From positions 1,302,001-1,366,000 of the forward strand of contig JBCAMK010000018.1 in the NCBI GenBank assembly GCA_038503065.1: a DNA stretch of 64,000 nucleotides, read 5' to 3'. The notes below the pieces were generated by a model. It saw only the letters and a program-made list of their open reading frames with translations, was not told the origin of the DNA and did no database searches. Below, piece by piece: positions 36,202 to 44,432 of this stretch; the first letter of the stretch is position 1, and each line of letters begins with the position of its first letter. The stretch comes from Paragyromitra xinjiangensis. Lineage: Eukaryota; Ascomycota; Pezizomycetes; Pezizales; Discinaceae. The position numbers and the translations under genes are program-made.

Positions 36202-37233
36202 TGTAAGACCGGTACTTCGCACCACTACTGAATTCTAAGCGAAGCTTTAGATAGCTCTCTAGACTCTGTAACTCGACCGGCTACTATCCGTAGCACAATA
36301 CCCGAGTGCACGTCCTGACAACTTCTTATGAACCGCACAAAGGCAACGATAGTTTAAGCGAGATAAGGGTCGGGGCTGTTCCGTTGAAAGAACTTTCTCA
36401 ATAGGAAGGACACGAGTGTTGAAGCGCGAAGCTATGCTAAACAACTCGATACGATGGAGAATTTATCACGGAACAAAGTATGTTGGTAACAAAATAATAT
36501 TGATAAGGCTCGTTCTTCCTCGATGATGATCGACTCAGAATTGACGTCCAATGCAAGAGTATTTATATCCCGTCCTCTTTACTACTTTGTGTTCTTTGTA
36601 GCTTGGGTCGACGGACTAAACTATCTACTATTACAAATTGAACTAACTCGCTTATCCATTTATTTGACATCCTATCGGCGAAGCCGATATCTCCAACTTC
36701 CAACGCTTACCCCTCGTTCAGTAATCCTCAGATCGCCTCAGTTCGACGTGGCGATGATACGGTTGCGATGGTTGCGTTTGCCCAATTGAGTAGGTGGTTA
36801 CACGATATCGTTTTGTTGCGACAGCTGGTGTTTGGAGCCCCGTAGCACGGGCAGGAGACCTCTGATGACTAATCCGAATAGCCCACGTGACTCGGCGCCC
36901 CAAGTTGCCCTATGAAGACCTCTCATACATACCCTCCGGGTCGCGTTCCGCGGGAAGGGCGCCGTTGACGACCAAAGGGTTACTTTTAGTCTCCGGGACG
37001 CGGATATTTTGCGGGTGTCCCCCCTTCTCGATCTACTCGCGGCTGAAGGCAGGGTAACGGCCGGGTAACCGGGGAAGGCAGGGTAACTGCCTGGGAATAG
37101 GCTGGGAAGTCAATAGGCAGCCACAGAGGAGTCCAACGAAGACGGGAAGGTGACCAAATGGAAGGTAGGGTAACTCCCTACGTAGGTAGGGTAACAGGGA
37201 GACCACTGCACGCCTATAGCCATAGGTATAACT
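36202..37233. mobile_element. LTR-like insertion (possible solo LTR), 1032 bp, 5-bp duplication GCGAA
   Basis: The sequence TGTAAGACCGGTACTTC... breaks the minisatellite, and the array resumes after '...CATAGGTATAACT'. GCGAA stands at both borders (36197-36201 and 37234-37238). A 5-bp duplication, a TG start, about 1 kb length and no ORF fit a solo LTR of a Ty1/copia or gypsy element. The 3' end is AACT rather than CA, so the identification is tentative. Inside is a cluster of 'GCAGGGTAAC / CCGGGTAACC' motifs near 37050-37200. Confidence 0.6.
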
Positions 37234-37938
37234 GCGAATCGACCATATGGCGCAGGCAGCGGAAGCTCAGGAAGCTCAGGCAGCAAATCGACCAGCCAAT
37301 TGAGCCGCCTCCTGAGCTCGCTTAGGCGGAAGCAGCAAAGCAGGCAGCCAGCGGAGGCAGAGGAAGCTGAAGCAGCGGATCGAAGCGAGTCTAGGAGGCA
37401 TATCAGCGTGAGTCAAATAAACGGAATCAAGACTTTAACTAGGAGGTTCTTTGCAAGCAGAGCTTAGTACTTCGAGCCTAAAAGTCATGATGTTAGCAAA
37501 GTACTATGGTACAGCGAGGTAGGGGATGGGTGGGAGGGAATAGGGGGAAGCAATAGTAGGAAGGACGGGAGAGGTGGAGATTGGTGTCTTATTAGGCGTT
37601 GCTTTGGCGACGACTAAGCGATGACTAAGCGACCTGGAGATTTTTGAAAATCGCTAAGTGCCTGGGGGGAGGCGACGTGAATTTTGCTAAGTCCCGAGTT
37701 TTCAGGGACTTAGAGAAAAAAAAAATTCAATCGAGCAACCTGCTAAGTACCACATCTGGGCGCGGGTGGCCGGAGCCGAGCGCCAGGAGGCCGGTGCAGT
37801 GTGCAGGTTGCGCCCACACAGGCCAGCGCTTGGAGCAGCTTGCCTAGGCGGTCGGGAAGGCCACAAACTCAGCGGGCGGAATATGGCCTTCCAGAAGACA
37901 GGAAAGTGTCGGGGCGACATTTTTTTTTTGCTGATGTT

Positions 37939-37974
37939 AAAAGTGAGGAATATGTTTTAGAGGATGAGGAGTAG
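37939..37974 (+). pseudogene. Last codons of the JmjC gene, beyond element B'
   Basis: The TT next to element B' is duplicated (35170-35171 and 37937-37938). Skipping B' and one TT gives '...GEI|KSEEYVLEDEE' and TAG at 37972-37974 in the same frame. Adding all exon pieces (127+540+18+237+285+101+36) gives 1344 nt, a multiple of three. Confidence 0.75.
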
Positions 37975-37991
37975 TTAGGAGAAGAGGGGTA

Positions 37992-38670
37992 TCCCATGGA
38001 CCGTAACTAAGCATTTTCGCACGGTATTCCGTGCGAATTTTTGGGAGGTTTCCTTCTTTTATCCATAACACCTTCAGCAACCCCCTTTGCCCCTACCTCA
38101 TAGTGCAAAATACAAGTATTAACAACTGGAGATAATTTTAATATCTTGTCAAGATTGCTTAGAATTTTTTCTTGATGAGGGATGGCTCTTGGAAGTTGTA
38201 GGAATATGAGGGTGTGACCAAATATACCCCACAAAATTGGCTCTGAGAACATTGCAACAGCCTTCCCCATTGATAATTTGCAGCTAAAAACACCCACTTT
38301 TCCACCTAAATTTCAACTTTTGAAGACCAAGATAATTAAAATAAATCGCAGCTCTTTCTAGATCATCTAATTTGGCTACTTTATCTAGAATGTATACCTC
38401 AAAATTGTGTCTCATCTACAGGAGAGAGCTAGGGTTTTTCACTTTTAGTGAGAATTCACTCAAAAATGCGCCAAGCTTACAGTCTAGCACATACTACCAA
38501 CTCAAAATAGATCACATAAAATATCTAGAGATAGAAATGATCCCTAGATTATGGGCATATTCTCATTAATTTCTCTAGATTTAAAAGGCTTGTTGTGGCT
38601 GTATAGGCTGTGATAAGCGGGTTCTAAATTCGCACGGTTTTCCGTGCAAATCTCGTTACGGTCCATGGGA
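37992..38670. mobile_element. 679-bp TIR element, ends TCCCATGGACCGTAAC, TA duplication
   Basis: TCCCATGGACCGTAAC at the left is the inverted complement of GTTACGGTCCATGGGA at the right. TA stands on both sides (37990-37991 and 38671-38672). Near each end is a small hairpin (TTCGCACGG..TTCCGTGCGAA). The longest frame (38007-38297, minus, 96 codons) is not recognisable. It is placed just after the stop codon of the JmjC gene, in the right end of element G. Confidence 0.8.
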
Positions 38671-38672
38671 TA

Positions 38673-39013
38673 GGTCTAGCAGGTGTATTTTTTTCATAAT
38701 AGCTTACAATCTCCACTCAAAATCAAATCGCGTTTTCGCCAAGCCTTCAAAACCCATGAACGAAAGCGGGAATCTACTTGTTATATCTTAAAGTATTTAT
38801 CTTGATTTATTCAGACTTTTTGATGCAGTCTTCATAAATTAAAAAAATCACAAACACAAGAATCATGGGATATCACTCGGCCGTCTCGGCGGCAGTTTTG
38901 GTGTGATTTCACTTGCTGATGTGTCCTAGTATACTCCTGGAGTATTCTAGTGTATTATATTTATCATACTGGTGGTTTTGGGAAATTTTTTTTTTGGGGT
39001 GGTTTCGAGTAAA
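38673..39013. other. Non-coding right end of element G
   Basis: No coding frame of note. It includes 'GGCAGTTTTGGTGTGATTTCAC' (about 38890-38912), similar to a motif near 52505-52520, so a second small repeat may end here. The remainder leads into the right TIR. Confidence 0.4.
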
Positions 39014-39059
39014 TTTGACTTTCTGAATTATGGCAGGATGGTCGCTATAGGCCGCCGTA
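39014..39059 (-). repeat. Right terminal inverted repeat of element G
   Basis: Inverted partner of 13330-13375. The sequence immediately outside is CATGATC, identical to the sequence immediately outside the left end. Confidence 0.88.
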
Positions 39060-39402
39060 CATGATCAAAAGTCTGCGGGTTCCCAGCATAGCAACCGTAA
39101 CCATCACCCTTTTTTGCGAAAAAATAAAACCTTGTCGAAACTCAGCCAATATTGCTGGGAAAAAAATGGAAAAAAATAGAAATATCAACCCTAAGACTCA
39201 CTGACCGAATGGGAGCTTTTAGCTGAAGAACTGGTGTTGTTTTGGTGGTCTCAATTGAAAAAATCATCACATACAGGTAATGACCTGACCTCCTAAAAAT
39301 GCCAAGCCTCGGTTGCAGAGCATGCATAGGACATGAACATGAGATCTAGAATGACTTCCACCCTACAAACAAACTTTGTGTGACTAGTACACAACCTGAC
39401 GG

Positions 39403-41143
39403 CATCAGTAAAAATCGATAAAGCCGCCCTGGCCGCCTGGAGGTCTAGGCGGTCGGGTGGAATGTTACCCTTCTGCTAGGTTGCTGCAGCACCTCGGCGC
39501 GCCCGGGAGGCATGGTTTCTAGACCTTTGACCGCCTGGAGGAGGTCGTTTCATCCTGTAGCAAGAGGTGTAGTGGGCTGCTTCTGGGCGTGGGTGGTCCC
39601 TCGCTGCCGCAGGATTTTGGCAGCAGTTCGCCCTGTAGAATGGATTTGTGCAGTAGGGCCTGGAATATTCGGGAATCACTTGTATGGAACCAATATCATT
39701 GACAATTGCTTTATTCTATGTATCTATCTATATATCTATGTACAAATATCGAGGGCGCAGCTAAACTAGCTTCTGTGGAAGCTGCAGCAGCGAGTCGACG
39801 ACCTGCCAGAGGCAGGCAGCGAATCGACCTATTGGCGCAGGCGCAGGAAGCTCAGGCAGCGAATTGACCATTGGCGCAGGCACAGGAAGCTCAGGCAGCG
39901 AATTGACCATTGGCGCAGGCGCAGGCTCAGGCTCAGGCAGCGAATTGACCATATGGCACAGGCTCAGGCTCAGGCTCAGGCTCAGGCAGCGAATTGACCA
40001 TATGGCGCAGGCAGCGGAGGCTGCTGCAGCGAATCGACCATGTGGCGGAGGCAGCGGAAGCTCAGGCAGCGAATCGACCATATGGCGGAAGCGGGGGAAG
40101 CTCAGGCAGCGAATTGACCATATGGCGGAAGCGGCGGAAGCTCAGGCAGCGAATTGACCTATTGGCGCAGGCGCAGGCTCAGGCTCAGGCTCAGGCTCAG
40201 GCAGCGAATTGACCATATGGCGGAAGCGGAGGAAGCTGCGGAAGCTGCAGCAGCGGATCGACCATGTGGCGGAGGCGGCGGAAGCTCAGGCAGCGAATCG
40301 ACCTATTGGCGCAGGCGCAGGCTCAGGCTCAGGCTCAGGCTCAGGCAGCGAATTGACCATATGGCGGAAGCGGAGGAAGCTGCGGAAGCTGCAGCAGCGG
40401 ATCGACCATGTGGCGGAGGCGGCGGAAGCTCAGGCAGCGGATCGATGACCTCCAGGAGGCGGCGGAAGCTCAGGAAGCTGAGGCAGCGAATTGAGCTGTT
40501 TGCTGAGCTCGCTTAGGCAGAAGCAAGCAGCCAGCGGAGGCAGCGGAAGTGGAAGCAGCGGATCAAAGCGAGTCTAGGAGGCATATCAGCGGAAATCATA
40601 TAAACAGAAGCGAGACGTTACCTAGGAGTTTCTTTGCAAACAGAGCTTAGTACTTCGAGCCTAAAAGTCACGATGTTAGCAAAGTCCTATGGTACAGCGA
40701 GGTTGGGAATGGTGGGAGGGAATAGGGGGAAGCAATAGTAGGAAGGACGGGAGGGAATAGGGGGAGGTGGAGATTGGTGTCTTACTAGGCGTTGCTTTGG
40801 CGACGACTAAGCGACGACTTGGCGATGACTTGGCGACGACTTGGCGACGACTTGGCGACTACAAAGTGATGACTAAGCGACCTCCAGATTTTTGAAAATC
40901 GCTAAGTGCCTGGGAGCGAGTGAAGTGAATTTTGCTAAGTCCCGGGTTTTCAGGGACTTAGAAAAATTCGCTAAGTACTCAAGCTGCCGCCCAGCGCTGC
41001 CGGATGGTGGGAGGTCACCCGGAAGCCCTGCAAGCAGCAAGCGACGCCCAGGAGAAGCGCTGCAGGAAGCGAGTGACCTCCAGGCGCGGCAGGCGGTCGG
41101 GCGGAATATGTACCTATTGGGCGCAAATTTTTTTTTACTGATG
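39403..41143. mobile_element. Element A': 1.7-kb second copy of element A, GG duplication
   Basis: It starts CATCAGTAAAAATCGATAAAG and ends CAAATTTTTTTTTACTGATG, with GG on both sides (39401-39402 and 41144-41145). The left ~350 bp follow element A almost base for base (including 'GGCCGCCTGGAGGTCTAGGCGG'). Then come the minisatellite, the 'GGAGGCATATCAGCGG' flank and the 'GGGACTTAG'/'CTAAGTCCC' right end. It is inserted in element F. Confidence 0.92.
39779..40505 (+). repeat. 40-bp minisatellite array (copy in element A')
   Basis: The same unit as in element A, with a duplicated ~165-bp block (40150-40310 and 40315-40440 are near-identical). The GCTCAGGCTCAGGCTCAGG run length varies within blocks, showing recent local slippage or unequal exchange. 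Confidence 0.9.
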
Positions 41144-41326
41144 GGTGTTTTACGTGTCTAAGATGCTGAATTGATGCCTAAGAGTATCTTTTGCTAATCC
41201 TATTTCTTTCGATTTTTTCCCTGAAATATTGGTTGAGTTTTGACAAGGATTTATTTTTTCGCAAAAAAAGGCAATGGTTACGGTTGCCACGCTGGGAACA
41301 CACAGACTTTTGATCATGGACAATAA

Positions 41327-42298
41327 GTAGCGCATACATGAAGACCGAAATTTTGACCATCAATTGAGTCAATATTCCAATATTCATAGTTAACTTAATC
41401 TCTCAAGGGTAGAGGAATATCTTAGGACGATACGTCTACCTCGCTTCTGCTAGGGAATAAAACGGGTAGCCGCAGTGGGTAAGCCTGTTGTGTGATATCA
41501 GACGTTCGAAAGAATACTCATGCGTGTGACCAAACCTACGCAGACACTCTGCCATTGTTTCTTTTGGAACGATACATGCGGGCGGGATATCTTGGAAAAC
41601 TTCCCCAGGAGTGTTACTTTGAGGATATTAAAGCGAGCGGCTAGCCACACTTGGTAAGGTAAAAGCGTTCAAGGTCATTTCTGATTGGCCGCTACCGAGT
41701 CTTAACTATACATATGCGTGCAACCCAAAGAATTGTTTGGGGGCGGCGCTAAGCGAAGGAAATATTTCAATCTACTAGTACCCCTCATGAGATAATCAGT
41801 GCACAATGTCTTAGACTCAGCTCAAGATCGCACTATTCCATCTATCTGTCCTCGAAGTGAGCAAATGGCGTTTGTCCTGGGGTGCCACAGGCATTACTAC
41901 TCTTAGAAGTATACGCCTCTCAGCTGGAGTTACCATTTTCAATCAAACGATGCTTTTAGGCATACGCAATCAAGTTTCTAATGTTACCTAGACCGAGTTT
42001 TTGGTATACCTACTGCGATGTGCGGGCATAATGAACACTCTGCAGCAGAGAGAAGAAATCGCCGGTTCGGAAGCCCACACTCATACTACTGAGCAGATAG
42101 CTGCTTTAGTAGAATGGCAATCAATTTGCTAGATAGTAGGATAGGGATTATGATACCCATGAGCTATGATACTCGTAACGTACTACTTCGAGTAATTTTC
42201 ACTGAGATTGAAGCAGTGCATAAAAGAAGCGCGGACCCATCATAACTCGACCCATCATAACTTCCCTCACCAAAAACCCTTCAATACAATAATTCATC
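41327..42298. other. Upstream region of the 42299-44432 gene
   Basis: No coding frame of note. It presumably contains the promoter of the plus-strand gene. Just before the ATG stands a repeated 'ACCCATCATAACT' (42236 and 42250) and an A/C-rich leader typical of fungal 5' ends. Confidence 0.5.
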
Positions 42299-44432
42299 AT
42301 GTCTGACGCCTTCACAAGTAGTTTCGTCAACAGGACCAACCCTAGCCCATATCATCAGGCATTGGTGCTTAGCCAGGCTATGATCAACAATGCATTTGAA
42401 AATATGTGGTTTGTTGCTGAAGAGGACTCTAACCTCCATAATGTCAACATGAGTATCAGAGGCGCCGGGAATCTGAGAGCAAAGATCTTAGCTCCCAAGA
42501 TCGCGATCCAGGTTACTACGCTTAACCCGCAACTATATTATCTTCTACAATTTGAGTCGGGAAAGCTTTGGTTGTATCTCAGTAATGACGAATCTGACGA
42601 TAGTAAGAAAGAATGGGATGTCGCTGGTTGGGTTTTCGCCTTCCCAGTAAGCATTTGTACGAGTTATCTTTTTTGTGATATTTACTTTTCCGGGCCAACG
42701 AATTTTCTAACTGAGGATTATAGCGAGAAAAACCATAAACAGAAACCACCCGCAATTCGACGCTTACCATAATGATATGGGGTTACCCGCAGGGAACTTT
42801 TCTCTCACACAGTTATTGATCGATTCTTCTAGTATGTGCTATTCATATCCGAGATGTTGAAGCTGTATCTAACCGAATTATACGTCACAGGGGCTGCAGA
42901 TTGGAATCGAGATCTAAGCACTTTTAGCGGCACAGATTGGTCGAAGGAGAACAGTGTGGTCCAAGGCAATTTCGCAACCTTCGTCAACCGTTATGTCGAC
43001 CAGATGGTTAGTCAGGGGAAAACCGTCATCGGAATAGCTTTACAAGCGAATGAGCCAAGTACAGGTATTTATCCCTGGTAATGAATTATTCTCTGGCACG
43101 TTAATGACTCTTGCTTTCAACTTAATAGTAAACGGACATGCTCCGAGTTTTCCTCCTACATCGGTGGATTATTACATGTATCCTTGGATTGATCCAAGCG
43201 CTCCCGGGAGGCCAATTGATAATTTGGACCAAAATGCGCTATGCTATCTCATGATGACTGGGGACGCACAGCCTCCATATCCAGCAGTCATCAATTATTC
43301 GGGGGCGTTCGTCAACTCGGATAGCAATCATGGAGGGATTATGTGTATGAACACCAGCCAATTCTGGGATGCCTGGCTCCTACCGATCTTTCGAAAGCTT
43401 AATAAAGTTTTGGAATTTATCCCTGAGGCCCCCTATGTGGCAATGGCGAATCCATCAACTTTCTCGACGAGGCCAGAGTATACCGTCGGGACAAATCCCA
43501 GTCACACGGACGTCAACGACATATATTTTGGATTCCAAACCGCATTGGGAGGTGGCTGGAATTGGCAAGGACAGACTATCGAGACTAGCACTACTACTTC
43601 AGACCAAGCGTCACGTGCATGGCAATCGGGTGAGTTCATTGCCCAGACTGGCCGAAGGGCCCCACTGATGGTGTAAAACCCTATCCGCAGGTGTCAGCTC
43701 AGCAAATATTAGTTTTGGATCTGGCGGACAGAGCATAACACTTACGGGGAGTAGTATTTTTATTTTCAACGCTAAACCGAGATGGTTATCAAAAGTGTCC
43801 ACGTAAGCTGCCTTATTTCATGTTGCTCATTGATTCCATCATGATGCTAGGATTGACCATGACCAAATAGATATAAAATTACCACTAACTGGCACTTGAA
43901 TTATGCTCTGGGAGTTGTTAATGATGGTGGGCTCCAAATCGTTCGTATCCCCGATGCTGTAGGGATACAGTCAGCTACATCAACTGGCGTAACTATCTCA
44001 GACGCGGGGGGCTGGAGCACTCCCTGGGACACATATATGAACGATATTTCCAACTCGGTACATAACGCCATTGAGGAAAACGTAGGCGATATTAATAATA
44101 CACTTATCCACGCACTAGAAAATCACCACAAGCTTTTCCTCCCTGCTAGCGGTACCTTTTTGATGAGAGATGCCAAGCTCAACAGCCGTGGGGATTTAAT
44201 GGTAGCTTTAACATATAATGGGTTAGTTGTCACCTTAACATTCATTTTTTCGATTTTTTTGCTTACTATTTCCTTAAGAGCAACTCCCCCACAGAAGGCA
44301 TCAAATGTCTTAGATTACCTTAGCGAGCTACCAGCGCGAGCGGACAATCATCCGGCCTTTTCCGCACCTGCACCCGCTCCATTTGCCGGCCCCTTTTTTG
44401 AGTTTGATTCTGGGGACCTAAAAGACGAATGA
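42299..44432 (+). CDS. Five-exon protein of unrecognised function (584 aa) with WSTPWDTYM motif
   Basis: ATG 42299. The exons are 42299-42646, 42833-43064, 43129-43629, 43691-43802 and 43871-44432. All introns are GT-AG, all phases agree, and the total is 1755 nt. The N-terminus has an amphipathic helix ('PYHQALVLSQAMINNAFENMW') followed by long beta-rich stretches ('LRAKILAPKIAIQV', 'YYLLQFESGKLWLYL'). Later come 'FPPTSVDYYMYPW', the 'GGWSTPWDTYMNDI' motif, 'SGTFLMRDAKLNSRGDLMVALTY', one hydrophobic helix (about residues 510-530) and a Pro/Ala-rich tail. I do not recognise the family. The helix-then-beta layout with a C-terminal 'GTF..RDA..N..GDL' segment is somewhat like TULIP-fold P47/OrfX lipid-binding proteins; this is a weak guess. 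It shares a motif with, and points away from, the gene at 8084-11918. Confidence 0.78.

Larger units (their letters stand above)
35172..37936. mobile_element. Element B': 2.8-kb minisatellite-carrying element, TT duplication, with a nested LTR-like insert
   Basis: The ends are CATCAGCAAAAAAACGGATTG and CGACATTTTTTTTTTGCTGATG, with TT on both sides. In order it has the G+C-rich end, the 40-bp minisatellite (35545-36201 and 37239-37310), the 'GGAAGCAGC...GGAGGCATATCAGCG' flank and the 'AAGCGACCTGGAGATTTTTGAAAATCGCTAAGTGCC' end. This is the mirror image of element B. Within the array lies a 1032-bp insertion (36202-37233). Confidence 0.88.
13330..39059. mobile_element. Element G: 25.7-kb TIR transposon with rve integrase, zinc-ribbon and JmjC genes (expanded by nested insertions)
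   Basis: Both ends start TACGGCGGCCTATAGCGACC and match as inverted repeats for 46 bp with one mismatch (13330-13375 and 39014-39059). The 7-bp direct repeat CATGATC lies immediately outside on both sides (13323-13329 and 39060-39066), as expected of a target-site duplication. Subtracting the nested elements D, E and B' leaves a core of about 7.8 kb. Its content is a zinc-ribbon gene (-), a divergent integrase-like gene (+), a ~150-bp tandem array and a JmjN/JmjC gene (+). The integrase has an in-frame stop and the JmjC gene is broken three times, so this copy is probably immobile. It could belong to one of the DDE/rve cut-and-paste groups derived from retroelement-type integrases; I cannot name the superfamily. 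Confidence 0.8.
39060..41326. mobile_element. Element F: older inverted-repeat element, split by G and by A'
   Basis: The ~120 bp from 39060 inward (CATGATCAAAAGTCTG..GTTCCCAGC..) match, with scattered differences, the inverted complement of the ~120 bp ending at 41318. Without element A' the pieces add up to about 0.5 kb. CATGATC is also found at 13323-13329, on the far side of element G, so G entered F at its left arm, and the rest of that arm would lie just left of 13323. Outer borders are not certain. No coding capacity. Confidence 0.65.

Noticed and set aside
36960..37200. Interstitial telomere-like or regulatory array from repeated GGGTAAC
   Set aside because: Irregular spacing and not TTAGGG; treated as part of the LTR-like insertion.
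38007..38297. 96-codon minus-strand frame inside the TCCCATGG element as a transposase remnant
   Set aside because: No DDE motif or HTH was seen.
13330..39059. Starship-type giant element
   Set aside because: It has terminal inverted repeats and an rve integrase, and no tyrosine recombinase (DUF3435) gene at an end.
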